Numbered from the stretch's first letter, positions 9,163-18,434 are shown. The stretch: DNA of 64,000 nucleotides from Kiloniella spongiae (GCF_001026905.1 NZ_LAQL01000003.1:1-64000), one strand, 5' to 3'. Made by a program: numbers and translations. Notes: generated from the letters alone by a model not told the origin.

Positions 9163-10632
9163 TCAAAATGCAGCAATTGTTTTCTGTGATTTATGTTTCA
9201 AATACAAACCTTCGATGCAAGGGATCAGGGCGATGATGATCGCAATGACCTGAGCGTAGAAGATGACGCGATAGGCTTCAACTTCCTGCAAACCATAAAG
9301 CTTGGCGCCCTGATACACAATTTCAAGGATTTCCAGTCCGAACTCTGTGCCGAACATAATCACCAGCGCGGGCAACAGGGCCATAACGGGGTTACCACGA
9401 CATTCGGCCATAACCACGCCAACGATGACGGTGGTGACCAACCCCATACCAGCCTGAGCAACCATTTTCGACGTGTAGAAGAAGGATGCATCAACAGGTA
9501 AGTCCGGATAGCGGATGAAACCGAGTGAACCGATGAGCAAGAGTAGAATGCCCGATAGCAGTAAGGCAGGCATCAAACGCGGCCAGCGAACAAAGAGCGC
9601 GCCACCAAGGGCGACAGCCGCAATCTGGGAAGCTGCGCCCAAAGAGGCACGGTCTTCGATTAGGGTTGGAGCGCAGAGGTGCCTGATAAGATAGGCTCCA
9701 TCAAAGAAACCTGTAGAGGGAACTTCTAGAATAAAGAGACCAATAAGCAAGAAGGTCGCTGTTGGAGGGAGGCCTTTTTTCTGACTCTCCTCGTCAATAT
9801 TTTTGAGGGTATCCTGCTGCCTTTTCTTTTTAAGATGCAATCCGGCAATTAACGCAATGACAAAGAAAGCCCCCATAAAAGACAGGCTTATGGCAGAGAT
9901 CACGCCCGAGAGGGAATTGGATAGGGTCCAGGCCTCAAAGGCGGCAATGGTAACAATTATAAAGCTGATGGTTTGCCAATCAATCTTCTCGCTCGACAAG
10001 GTTCCCTTGCCGATTTTGGGATCGTTGGTTGTCTGAGCATCGGGCCTTTTCAGGACGGTCTTTGTCAGGAAGAGATAAAGGACCGGGAAAATTGCGAAAA
10101 TCAGGAAGTAGTTACCCGTGCCAATATCCAGGGCGACATACTTTACCAGTTGCGGTGTAATGAGAAAAGCGACTGGTTGAGCCGAGGTCCAGACAGTGGT
10201 CAGGAAAACCCGTTCGCGCTCGTTCTCCACATCGTTAATAGCCAACTGTGCGATGGGGGCAAAGAAGGAGATAAAAAACCCGCCGAGGGCAAAGGTAATG
10301 ATAACCATTAGCTCGCGGACAAAAAGCGCAGGTCCCATGGTCATGGTCAGGCCGAGTGCGGCATAGCATCCTGCAGCCACCAAGGCAGAGATCGATGCAA
10401 TTTTGTGTGCCCGTTGTCGGGTTAGCAGAAAAGGCGCCACAGCCAACGCCATGACGGAACTACCAATCAGCAGCTCTACCAGGATCTGGGTTTTGTCGAC
10501 AGAGATATTCAGGAAACTGGCAAACTCGCCCTCGGAAACAAAAACTGTTGAGGTGACAACAGATTTCAACGCGTTTCCGAGGAAGACAAAAGAGAGAATT
10601 GCCAGACTGACAACGCCAAATATCTTGTTCAT
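9163..10632 (-). CDS. MFS-type multi-pass membrane transporter
   Basis: 489 residues made almost entirely of hydrophobic helices (about 12-14), with a charged loop near residues 185-210 (TVLKRPDAQTTNDPKIGK) and another before residue 290 (HLKKKRQQDTLKN). No substrate motif was recognised. Assignment to the major facilitator superfamily rests on length and topology. It begins 64 bases after the large dehydrogenase subunit on the same strand, so it may carry the substrate or product of that enzyme. Confidence 0.6.
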   Translation of the reverse strand: MNKIFGVVSLAILSFVFLGNALKSVVTSTVFVSEGEFASFLNISVDKTQILVELLIGSSVMALAVAPFLLTRQRAHKIASISALVAAGCYAALGLTMTMGPALFVRELMVIITFALGGFFISFFAPIAQLAINDVENERERVFLTTVWTSAQPVAFLITPQLVKYVALDIGTGNYFLIFAIFPVLYLFLTKTVLKRPDAQTTNDPKIGKGTLSSEKIDWQTISFIIVTIAAFEAWTLSNSLSGVISAISLSFMGAFFVIALIAGLHLKKKRQQDTLKNIDEESQKKGLPPTATFLLIGLFILEVPSTGFFDGAYLIRHLCAPTLIEDRASLGAASQIAAVALGGALFVRWPRLMPALLLSGILLLLIGSLGFIRYPDLPVDASFFYTSKMVAQAGMGLVTTVIVGVVMAECRGNPVMALLPALVIMFGTEFGLEILEIVYQGAKLYGLQEVEAYRVIFYAQVIAIIIALIPCIEGLYLKHKSQKTIAAF

Positions 10633-10696
10633 TGAGTTTAAACCTTATTCATTGAGCAAGTACCTGACTTGTCCTGCGATTGTTTTTTCTTAACTA

Positions 10697-12334
10697 CTAT
10701 GGTGTTTGGGCCAGTTTCTTTTCCATGTGTCCTGCCGCACGGATGGCAAGCGCTGCAATGGTCAGCGACGGCGCATTAACCGGTGTAGTCACATGACTGC
10801 TAGAGCCAATGATATAAAGGTTGTCGTGATCGTGCGCAACCAGATCAGCATTGACCACAGAGGTTTTTACATCAATTCCCATACGCGTCGTGCCGCCAAT
10901 GATGGCATTGGACAGGTAAGGATCGTTGTGTTTGACCTCTGTTGCCCCCATGTTCTTGAAAACTTCCAGATTGATGTCCAGACCGACCTTGAGGCCTTCT
11001 TTAGTATAGTCATCCATCTTGAAAGTAATCTTGGGTTTGGGTATGCCAGCAGTGTCCATTTGATCAGAAAGCTCTAACCGATTGTTTCTGTCGGGTAATA
11101 CTTCTGCCGAGGAATTCAGGCGTAGGTGGTGGGAAACCTTCTCATTGATCTGTTTTGAAAGCTCTGCACCGATGACGCCCTGATCAATAAGATCATGGGC
11201 CATGTTGATGGCATCACTGTTCCCTGACCAGCCGTTGTTCATAAAGGATGTACCAATAGCAGCCATCTTACTTCTGAATTCACCGTCCCGTCGTTCTACC
11301 AGACCAGAGGTCTGTTGTGGCCCGCGATAGGGGAAGACAGGGTCCGGCGTAAATCCGGTGGTGTCTTGATTTGCTTGAGTTAGCAGATAACGCCCCACAG
11401 AATCAGATGAATTTGCAACGCCTTTGCTTGCTGTTTCCTGCTTTGAGTTTAGCAGAAGTCTTGGATTTTCGATGGCGTGGCCGCAAAGGGCAAAGGCTTT
11501 ACCACCAACCCAGAAGGTTGATCCGTCCGGTTTTTGAACTTTGACGCGGGTGATTTTCTGGTTCTGATCAACTTCCATAAAGGTCACAAGGGCATTGACC
11601 TCTACGCGTGCGCCTTCTTCTTCTGCCTTTTGTGCATCCACAGAGGCGTCATATTTGGCTCCGATGGGACAGATGGGCACACAGGTATTGTTGCCACAGC
11701 AAACCGGGCGGTTGTCATAGATCACCGAATTACGGGCATGAGAGAATATCGCCGAATGCAGACCCATCTTGGTGAGTGCCTTTGTGACCTGTATGTCCAG
11801 ATAGGTCTCCGGAATGGGTGGCATTTGATAAGGTGTCTTGCGCGGAGCGCCCCAGACGTGGTTTGGGTCACCTGCAACACCCCAGCGTTTTTCTGCAACT
11901 TCGTAAAAAGGTTCCAGAAGCTCGTAATCAATGGGCCAGTCCTCGGCGACGCCATATAGGCTCTTCATACGAAAATCTGCCGGGCGCAGGCGATCGGCAA
12001 AACCTGTCCAGTGCCATGTTGTCCCACCAAAAATACGTAAGTAAGCCCCGATAAAGAGGTTTTCTTTCAGCGTATCTTTGTCTTGAACATAAAAATCAGC
12101 ATAGCCGTTATCTTCAGGATGTGGCGCGGAAGGAATACTTGGGTAGGGAGCCTGTGGACCTTTGACCGGATTTTCATAGAAAACTTTTAGAAAATCACCA
12201 CGCGGGCGTCTGTCCCCAGCTTCCAAAATCAGAACATCAATGCCCTTTTCGCGCAAAGATCGGGCGAGGTGGGCCCCGGCCATACCGGCACCGATGATGA
12301 CCACATCGGCATTCATTTTGTTTTCTTCAGCCAT
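10697..12334 (-). CDS. GMC-family FAD-dependent dehydrogenase, large subunit
   Basis: 545 residues. The N-terminal FAD-binding Rossmann motif is VVIIGAGMAGAHLA, followed by an acidic LILEAGDR strand end. A cysteine cluster near residues 212-226 (CCGNNTCVPICPIGAKYD) resembles the 3Fe-4S ligand region of FAD-dependent glucose, fructose and sorbitol dehydrogenases. The C-terminal GMC domain ends with the catalytic-histidine region (NLYIIGSSSHVTTPVNAPSL). It likely oxidises a sugar, polyol or alcohol in the periplasm and passes electrons to cytochrome c. It lacks its own signal peptide, which fits co-export with the Tat-dependent small subunit encoded just upstream. The start codon overlaps the small-subunit stop (TAATG), indicating translational coupling. 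Confidence 0.85.
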   Translation of the reverse strand: MAEENKMNADVVIIGAGMAGAHLARSLREKGIDVLILEAGDRRPRGDFLKVFYENPVKGPQAPYPSIPSAPHPEDNGYADFYVQDKDTLKENLFIGAYLRIFGGTTWHWTGFADRLRPADFRMKSLYGVAEDWPIDYELLEPFYEVAEKRWGVAGDPNHVWGAPRKTPYQMPPIPETYLDIQVTKALTKMGLHSAIFSHARNSVIYDNRPVCCGNNTCVPICPIGAKYDASVDAQKAEEEGARVEVNALVTFMEVDQNQKITRVKVQKPDGSTFWVGGKAFALCGHAIENPRLLLNSKQETASKGVANSSDSVGRYLLTQANQDTTGFTPDPVFPYRGPQQTSGLVERRDGEFRSKMAAIGTSFMNNGWSGNSDAINMAHDLIDQGVIGAELSKQINEKVSHHLRLNSSAEVLPDRNNRLELSDQMDTAGIPKPKITFKMDDYTKEGLKVGLDINLEVFKNMGATEVKHNDPYLSNAIIGGTTRMGIDVKTSVVNADLVAHDHDNLYIIGSSSHVTTPVNAPSLTIAALAIRAAGHMEKKLAQTP

Positions 12335-12810
12335 TACATCACGCCTCCCTTAAGCGGTCCATGCGTCCAGTGCCCGAACTTCGGGCCGCCGCAGATGCCG
12401 GGAGCCTTTGCAAAGGCCAGGGATGACCAGGCAAGCGACCAGGGATAGTAAGGAACAGTTGTAGTACTGTTGCCCTTATCATCTGTGCGAGTGATTTCGC
12501 CGGTATAGAGAACCCGGGCGATCAGCTTTGTCTGTTCCTTGAAGTCATCGCTGGCATTGATCAGGGCTTCGGTAATCGAGCGCCCGTCAACCAGCTGGAT
12601 AAAGGTATTCATGGCATCCTGTCCATAGACGGCAAGGAACTCTGTCTCGACTGCACGGACCATATGATCGGCGATATCAACCACGCCACCGATTTGACGA
12701 ACTGCTTCGCTAAATACCCGCGAACCCGACCCTAGACTTAACGCCTGTGCCTGTCCTGCCAAGGGGATCAGCGCAGCAGAAGCCAGTAAAGAGCGTCTGC
12801 TTAGTTTCAT
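12334..12810 (-). CDS. FAD-dehydrogenase small subunit, Tat-exported
   Basis: 158 residues from the ATG at 12810, chosen because AGGAG lies 8 bases upstream and the protein then begins with a Tat signal (KLSRRSLLASAALIPLAGQA). A longer frame to 12963 has no good ribosome site and would bury this signal. The C-terminus (YYPWSLAWSSLAFAKAPGICGG, split here as YPWSLAW and APGICGG) is typical of sorbitol/gluconate dehydrogenase small subunits (FAD-SLDH family). It probably escorts the folded FAD-bound large subunit through the Tat system. It lies 127 bases after the phytochelatin-synthase-like gene. Confidence 0.82.
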   Translation of the reverse strand: MKLSRRSLLASAALIPLAGQAQALSLGSGSRVFSEAVRQIGGVVDIADHMVRAVETEFLAVYGQDAMNTFIQLVDGRSITEALINASDDFKEQTKLIARVLYTGEITRTDDKGNSTTTVPYYPWSLAWSSLAFAKAPGICGGPKFGHWTHGPLKGGVM

Positions 12811-12937
12811 ATGACTTCTCCTGACGACCTCTATAGAGGTCTTGTTTTTTATGCGGTTCTTGGTGCCCTTGTGAATTGGTTGCTGGCGGATCTTTTGCCC
12901 AGCGAATATGGGCCCGGAGGCTATTCCAAGGGCTGAT

Positions 12938-13657
12938 CTATTGACTGACGATGACGGCACCACGTGCTCTGTTCGATGTGGAATCCTTGTCCATCATCGC
13001 GCCATATAGTTCAGCAATGGTGAGCCACACAGGCGGGTATTTATAGCGGGCAACATCCATCACAAGCACACGATCTGTATCGGCATCATAGGCTGCCACT
13101 GGCGAGATATGCCCGCCACCGATTTGACCGATAGGCTTGCGCGAATAGTTGGCGACAAAGCGTTTGTTGGGATCGGCAAGTGTCTTGGTAATGGTTTCAC
13201 GTAGCCAGTTTTCATCAAAATTATCAGCGTGTTTAAACTCTGCTTTTGCCCCCAGATTAATGAAGAACTGGGCCAGCTGCGGCAGTTCCAATCCTTCGTG
13301 TTCAACCATGGCGTAGGACTTCACCTTTTGATTTTCCGGGGTGAAGATTGATGTCTGGGTGAACAGTGGCCAAGGGTAAAGTTGTGGTGGCACCGGGCGC
13401 TCGATATCCAGTGAGTTCATAACCCCGGCAATGGACGCTGGCCCACAGAACGTCAGAATGTGTTCGCTTTCCAAATAGCTTGCCAGTTTCAGGTAATCAG
13501 TCAGAATTTCGGCATCGCGGAACAGTTGCTCTCCCTCGGGGGAAGTCAGATAGATGTTGGTATCAACCTTTGCTGTACTGTCGGCCTGTACAGCTCCGGT
13601 AAGAGACAGAGTAACAAGAGCGGCTGCGGCAACTGTGTTTAATAGGAACTTTCTCAT
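12938..13657 (-). CDS. Phytochelatin-synthase-like cysteine peptidase, secreted
   Basis: 239 residues with a clear signal peptide (MRKFLLNTVAAAALVTLSL, cut after VQA). The papain-like fold of the phytochelatin synthase family shows its triad: Cys in FCGPASIAGVMNSL, His in GGGHISPVAAYD and Asp in VLVMDVARYKYPPVW. Prokaryotic members commonly hydrolyse glutathione to gamma-Glu-Cys rather than make phytochelatins. The ATG at 13657 is chosen over 13675 because GGAG precedes it and it overlaps the cytochrome c stop as ATGA. Its position between a cytochrome c, a multicopper oxidase and a dehydrogenase is unusual and suggests a metal- or thiol-linked periplasmic role. Confidence 0.85.
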   Translation of the reverse strand: MRKFLLNTVAAAALVTLSLTGAVQADSTAKVDTNIYLTSPEGEQLFRDAEILTDYLKLASYLESEHILTFCGPASIAGVMNSLDIERPVPPQLYPWPLFTQTSIFTPENQKVKSYAMVEHEGLELPQLAQFFINLGAKAEFKHADNFDENWLRETITKTLADPNKRFVANYSRKPIGQIGGGHISPVAAYDADTDRVLVMDVARYKYPPVWLTIAELYGAMMDKDSTSNRARGAVIVSQ

Positions 13658-13986
13658 TTCTGTTCTCCAAACCATTTTGCGAGTTCTTCAATATCTTTGT
13701 CGGTGAGGTCTTTGACCATTTCCTGCATCACGAGGGCTTGCCCACCTGTGCGTTGTCCGTTTTTGTAATGACGCAGGGCGTTTGCCAGATAGATCGGCTG
13801 TTGTCCGGCAATGATCGGCACATCAGCCAGAGCCGGGCGGCCGTCTTCACCGTGACAGGAAAGGCATTGCGAGCCTGATGCAGGAATAGGCGTCGGAGCG
13901 GGAGTATCAGCCACCGCTATGTTTGTAAGGAATATGCCGCCAACCAAAAGGGCACTGGTGGCGTAAATTGTGCGTAATTTCGTCAT
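13654..13986 (-). CDS. Small secreted c-type cytochrome
   Basis: 110 residues: signal peptide (cut after VAVA), one haem motif CLSCH within GSQCLSCHGEDG, and a methionine-containing C-terminal part (ALVMQEMVKDLTDKD) that can supply the axial ligand. It resembles single-haem c4/c5 or dehydrogenase cytochrome subunits. It is the likely electron acceptor of the FAD dehydrogenase in the same operon. Its stop codon overlaps the start of the next gene (ATGA). Confidence 0.88.
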   Translation of the reverse strand: MTKLRTIYATSALLVGGIFLTNIAVADTPAPTPIPASGSQCLSCHGEDGRPALADVPIIAGQQPIYLANALRHYKNGQRTGGQALVMQEMVKDLTDKDIEELAKWFGEQK

Positions 13987-14014
13987 GTTCAGTAATCCAG
14001 TTCGTTGAGCGGAT

Positions 14015-15550
14015 CTAAGCTTCGATATTCACGTTAATCATCATGCCGGTGTCTTCGTGGGGAAGAATGTGGCAGTGCATGACATAGCGGCCAGAGAAAT
14101 CCAGAAAACGTGTTCGGAAGGTCACAGACCCTGCGGCGGGCACCCCGATCGTATCCATCCACAGTTTGTCCGGATCAGGGACACCATTGATTGATCTCAC
14201 CTGAAAAGGGTTTACATGGATATGGATCGGGTGCGGGAAAGGCGTTGTATTGATCAACGTCCATTCTTCGACAGCGCCAACCTTTGAGATCACATCATCA
14301 CGGCGTGGATCAAAAGGCTCACCATTAATGGTAAAGAGCGTGTCGTGGAAGAAACCCTTCACGTCTTCGACGCCCAGAACAATCTTGCGATGGCCCGTCA
14401 ATTCGTCGTCGGTGATATCGGTAAGTATCTGATTTTTTGGCAAATTTCCTTGCGGAATGGTCCGGCTAAAGGGTGTCCCTGCCGGAACCCGAGGGTCATC
14501 TTTTGGAATGACAAAGACATTGGCGAGATGCACTGGCGGCAAAGATGCTTTGCCTTGATCAAACATCGGGCGGCGAAGAACGTAGGCACCGGGCTTAACA
14601 GCCTTGACCAATACATCAACGCGATTGCCTGGGGCGAGATGAATTTCTTCTCGACGCTGGGCCTTGGGTAACGGGTTGCCATCGCGACCAATTTCGTAAA
14701 TTTCCAATCCGTCCATTTTGAAGGGGAAGAACTGGGCGTCACCAGCATGCAGAATACGCCATCGTTGAACTTCGCCCTCACGGATATAAATTCGGGGTTG
14801 GTATTCGCCATTGACCAGAAAGTCCCGTTCTGCATCAAGTGGCCAGATCGGATCTTCGGCATCCAATATGCCATCAACCCCGGGGATCGGGGCCTGAATA
14901 ACAAGAACGCGTTCAACCGCTTCCTTGATTTCCGGCACATCATCCAGCGTACCGGTGATCACTGCCATGCCCGCAGCACCCGAGGCGACCTGAGCAGAAA
15001 CAGATCCGTGGCGGTGTGGGTGATACCAGTAACTCCCTGCTGGGTGATCATCAGGTATTTCAACAACATAGTTAAACTTCTGATCAGGTTCGATGTTCAG
15101 ATAGACGTTATCACTGTTGCCTTTTGGACTGACGTGAAAGCCGTGGTAATGCATGTTAGTGGTGTTGAAGTGATTTGGAATGTTCACTTCGGTGGGCTGA
15201 TCCGGGGCATTTTCCGGCATGCGGTTTTCAAACGCGAGCTCAAGCGTGTCGCCGGGATCAATGCGCAAAGTTGGACCGGGCAGGCTGTTGTTGAAATTTC
15301 GCAACAGCGCAGTCCCACTTGGCAATTCAACCTTGTTATAGCTCATATAGATCTGGGCGCGGAGTTGACCGTCAACAGATCGTAATTCGGGCGGATTACG
15401 CAGGTCATCCGAAATCCCCAGTGGTGACGAGCTGGCGAGGACTTCCTGTGCGTAACTGAAACCGCTGTCTGTGATACCTTTGAGTACGATACCACCAGCT
15501 GAAAGGGCGGCAGCCCCTTTCAAAAACGTTCGCCGTTCTATTTTTTTCAT
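14015..15550 (-). CDS. Three-domain multicopper oxidase, Tat-exported
   Basis: 511 residues with a Tat signal (RRTFLKGAAALSAGGIVL). All four copper-binding motifs are visible: HYHGFH, WYHPHRHG, HPIHIHVNPF and HCHILPHEDTGMM, which gives T1 and trinuclear sites including an axial Met. Family functions are laccase-like or Cu(I)/metal oxidation (CueO/CopA type). There is no methionine-rich insert. It is the first gene of the minus-strand operon and is followed 28 bases later by the cytochrome c gene. The electron-transfer partner and substrate are not known. Confidence 0.9.
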   Translation of the reverse strand: MKKIERRTFLKGAAALSAGGIVLKGITDSGFSYAQEVLASSSPLGISDDLRNPPELRSVDGQLRAQIYMSYNKVELPSGTALLRNFNNSLPGPTLRIDPGDTLELAFENRMPENAPDQPTEVNIPNHFNTTNMHYHGFHVSPKGNSDNVYLNIEPDQKFNYVVEIPDDHPAGSYWYHPHRHGSVSAQVASGAAGMAVITGTLDDVPEIKEAVERVLVIQAPIPGVDGILDAEDPIWPLDAERDFLVNGEYQPRIYIREGEVQRWRILHAGDAQFFPFKMDGLEIYEIGRDGNPLPKAQRREEIHLAPGNRVDVLVKAVKPGAYVLRRPMFDQGKASLPPVHLANVFVIPKDDPRVPAGTPFSRTIPQGNLPKNQILTDITDDELTGHRKIVLGVEDVKGFFHDTLFTINGEPFDPRRDDVISKVGAVEEWTLINTTPFPHPIHIHVNPFQVRSINGVPDPDKLWMDTIGVPAAGSVTFRTRFLDFSGRYVMHCHILPHEDTGMMINVNIEA

Positions 15551-15693
15551 TTAGTTCCCCGTTTCCCCTGACATGGGCGACTTAATATTGAGGCGAAAAA
15601 TACTAATGTGTCGTTAACGCGTGCAGCATATCACAAGTCAGTTGACAACCGTTGATTTTAATTTTTTTAGTATTACTAAATTTGTCTGTATAC

Positions 15694-15721
15694 AAAAAAG
15701 CCCTACAATTATGTAAGGCTT
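15694..15721 (-). terminator. Terminator of the Ntn-like/66-aa unit
   Basis: Read on the minus strand, AAGCCTTACA and TGTAGGGCTT form a 10-bp stem with one mismatch and a 4-nt loop, followed by a run of T (A at 15694-15699 on the plus strand). It lies just downstream of the minus-strand gene ending at 15759. Confidence 0.65.
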
Positions 15722-15758
15722 GATATGCAAGGCTTAATTTTTTTTTGATAAAAGGTCT

Positions 15759-15959
15759 TTATTTATGGTGCTTTAATCGTTCATTCAGTTCTTTAATGTT
15801 TGAAGATTTTCTAAAAATATCAACTACTTCTCTATCACTTAATTCAGTGGATTTAGGTTGTTTTTTTTTGAAAATATTTATGGCATCCAAAGCTTTTGTT
15901 TCATCTGCTTTCTCTGCATTATTAAGTACTGAAGGCAGTATGAGTGAACTACGAATCAT
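15759..15959 (-). CDS. Small hypothetical protein downstream of proteasome-like gene
   Basis: 66 residues, highly charged, probably helical (KKKQPKSTELSDREVVDIF, NIKELNERLKHHK). The ATG at 15959 has GGGAG about 9 bases upstream. It begins 25 bases after the stop of the 436-residue gene on the same strand and ends before a terminator, so the two form a transcription unit. No family was recognised. Confidence 0.55.
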   Translation of the reverse strand: MIRSSLILPSVLNNAEKADETKALDAINIFKKKQPKSTELSDREVVDIFRKSSNIKELNERLKHHK

Positions 15960-15984
15960 TGTGTCGTCTCCCTTAACAAATAAC

Positions 15985-17295
15985 TTAATTAAATTCTCGA
16001 GATTGTCTATGGGTATATCTCGAATTTAATTCTAAATCAAAAAAGTGTTTACGATTTAACCACACTAATCCTTCATTTTTAGTAATTATTGCGACATCAA
16101 CAGGACCACTAACAGTTTCAGTGGGGCTAGTAAATTTTTCTTTAAGAGATTGCAAACTAATCATTGTTTCAGCTAAGTGAGCCATCTCTTTAATAGGCAA
16201 GAATTTTATAACATCTCGTAAAGGACTGAAATTCATCTCGAAAGCTAAGCTTCTTGTGTGTTTTATGTATTTTTGATGTGAGTGTTCCAAGAGATCTAGA
16301 ATATTTTCAGGTAGTTCCCTCTCCATTTCTGCAACTAGACTTTGGGCAAATTCAGTGATTTCTTGTTTAAAGAAATTTGTATAGGCTTGACTAGTTTCTG
16401 CACTAATTCCCAGGACGAATGTGTTTACCATTGAATCTTGGGCAAATGCGGCAATTGTGGCCCCCTTGTTACGAGTAATATTAAAATACTCTTTATCGAC
16501 TATAATAAAACGGTTGAAAACATAGCCGAGGCAGTGTTTTTCATAGTAACTCGGAAAACTTTCCGATTGGCCAAAGCCCATAAATACCAGCCCAGTGGAA
16601 CTCTGTTCTTTGAAGTAGCTATAATGTTTGAAAAATGTCGAAATTGACAGTATTGAGAAATTATCTAATTCATTAATGGAATCCAATAAAGCAGATAATG
16701 ATGTGTCACCCTGTTTGGCTGCGTCTTCAAGGCTTTCTTGAAGTCCTTGTGTTAATCTGTCTTTAAACTCTACCATAGCTTGTTCTACATCTTGATCGGT
16801 AAAATAATTTGGCAAAGGATGTTCTTTTATAATTTCAAGATCTTTAGAGATTATTTTAAGTATTACGCTAGGTCTATCTTCTGTAGAAGCGTCAATATAC
16901 TCAGGATTTTTGGTGATGTTTGTAGCTAAGAAAACTGCAACGTTGATGATTTCATTAAAGAGATACTCTTTCATCTCGTGATCTTGAAAAAGCTCATCGA
17001 AATTATTTATGTAATTAAAAAAATCTTCGCAGTATTCGGCAAGAGTATTAAAATTTTTTGTACTCAGGTTTTTTCTGTAGGCTTTAATTAATAATTCCCA
17101 TGGAATATCATTAATTTCAGCTGCATTATAAATCATAATTCCAACAGGATCGATGTTCGATAATTCAAATATTTTATTTGTGCCTTTAAAATACCTTGCT
17201 CCAGTGAGAGATGGATCTCCATTAGATACAGTACTCGCACTATCTGCGGCAATTGCGATAGCGCTTTTGTTCATAACGATAACTTCAGATGTCAT
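15985..17295 (-). CDS. Proteasome-like Ntn-hydrolase candidate
   Basis: 436 residues. The sequence starts Met-Thr-Ser. After removal of Met, Thr would be residue 1 and an Asp falls at residue 17 within AIAIAADSAST, the same spacing as Thr1 and Asp17 in proteasome beta subunits and HslV. An N-K-I-F-E-L segment (Lys at 40) parallels the K33-L-F strand after a 7-residue insertion, and PVGIMIYNAAEI parallels the next strand. The remaining 300 residues are mostly helical and unlike proteasome. It is therefore a candidate N-terminal-threonine hydrolase with an added domain, not a known 20S, HslV or Anbu protein. Fold assignment is by motif only. Confidence 0.55.
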   Translation of the reverse strand: MTSEVIVMNKSAIAIAADSASTVSNGDPSLTGARYFKGTNKIFELSNIDPVGIMIYNAAEINDIPWELLIKAYRKNLSTKNFNTLAEYCEDFFNYINNFDELFQDHEMKEYLFNEIINVAVFLATNITKNPEYIDASTEDRPSVILKIISKDLEIIKEHPLPNYFTDQDVEQAMVEFKDRLTQGLQESLEDAAKQGDTSLSALLDSINELDNFSILSISTFFKHYSYFKEQSSTGLVFMGFGQSESFPSYYEKHCLGYVFNRFIIVDKEYFNITRNKGATIAAFAQDSMVNTFVLGISAETSQAYTNFFKQEITEFAQSLVAEMERELPENILDLLEHSHQKYIKHTRSLAFEMNFSPLRDVIKFLPIKEMAHLAETMISLQSLKEKFTSPTETVSGPVDVAIITKNEGLVWLNRKHFFDLELNSRYTHRQSREFN

Positions 17296-17477
17296 TGTTT
17301 TCCCCCTCTGTAGTAGGTCACTTTACCTCTAGGAAGTGTTTGGTCAATATTTTTCGGCCTATGAGTGTGTTTTGCCAAGAGAATTGTCTTTGATTGAGTA
17401 GTTTTCACTTGTATTTTGTGGCTGATATACCCACAACAGGATTGTGCGTATATTTAAATTTGTGAGCCTTCATAACT

Positions 17478-18050
17478 ATGAAAATGACCCGCCCTTGTGT
17501 AAGGGAAAAAGTACTGCCCCCCAGGGAATGTCAGCAGCTAATAGACCTGTTTGAAACTTCATCTGATGTGGCTGATGCTAAATTGGCAGGCGGAGTAAAA
17601 AGCTCGCTTCGTGAATGCAGCTATTTATGGCTGGATGATACGGATGAAACATCATGGGTTTTCAAAAAGCTTGCCGGGCTTGTGTCACGGGTCAATCAGG
17701 ACTGGTTCCAGTTTGATCTGGAAGATTTTAAAGAAGGTTTGCAGCTGATCAGATACGATGCACCAGAAGATCCCAAAGCACCTGCCGGGCATTATGGTGC
17801 GCATATGGATATTGGTGCTTCCGGCTCTACTGTCAGCCGTAAACTATCCATTTCAATCCAACTCAGCCATGGTGCAAGCTATAATGGTGGTGAATTGAGT
17901 GTGGATAACGAAGGCAAAGACTGGGTTGCGCCAAAAGATCAAGGTACAGCCGTGATTTTTTCCAGCTTTTTGCAACATCAGGTACGTCCGGTGACAAAGG
18001 GTACGCGCTACGCTTTGGTTGCTTGGGTACATGGACCTGCTTTTAAATAG
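17478..18050 (+). CDS. 2-oxoglutarate/Fe(II) dioxygenase (prolyl-hydroxylase-like)
   Basis: 190 residues. The double-stranded beta-helix motifs are clear: HMD (iron ligands His and Asp, in GAHMDIGASGST), a distal His in SSFLQHQVRPV, and Arg in KGTRYALVAWVHG for 2-oxoglutarate. This is the P4Hc/PKHD-type pattern, whose members hydroxylate protein or small-molecule substrates. The gene stands alone and the substrate is unknown. The start could also be the second ATG at 17484; the ribosome site is weak for both. Confidence 0.85.
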   Translation: MKMTRPCVREKVLPPRECQQLIDLFETSSDVADAKLAGGVKSSLRECSYLWLDDTDETSWVFKKLAGLVSRVNQDWFQFDLEDFKEGLQLIRYDAPEDPKAPAGHYGAHMDIGASGSTVSRKLSISIQLSHGASYNGGELSVDNEGKDWVAPKDQGTAVIFSSFLQHQVRPVTKGTRYALVAWVHGPAFK

Positions 18051-18434
18051 TGGCTCTTCATATCACAGAGACCTGACAAACAGATATTTTTGGTCGTTTG
18101 ACCTTAACTGAGTTTGCTTGTTCACAAGCTTTTGATCTGTTTCCTGCTTGAAGAATTTTTGCTCTAACCCAGATAGAGTATAGTTCTTAATTGGTAATGA
18201 ATGTTCGTTAAAGGCTAAGGGTTCATTAAAAGTAAGATGTGCTTGTCTAATGAGGTTATGGGGTAAATTCTAATTCTTTCAGGTAGGTTATTTGTTTTAA
18301 TTTTCAATTATTGCGGGCAGTCTTAATCTTTATTTAGTTTTCATTTGCCAAAGTACCCGCTTGCTTGTGAAGTCAGTTTGTTTTTACCCCACCTATCGGC
18401 TACCCGAACGCGTTATTCGAGTGGGCCGATCCAT
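18051..18434 (+). other. Intergenic region
   Basis: No gene, strong hairpin or regulatory repeat was found. The frame of the next gene is open back to a TTG at 18345, but that start has no ribosome site. Confidence 0.4.

Noticed and set aside
12811-12963. N-terminal extension of the dehydrogenase small subunit
   Set aside because: It would bury a clear Tat signal, and the ATG at 12810 has a good ribosome site.
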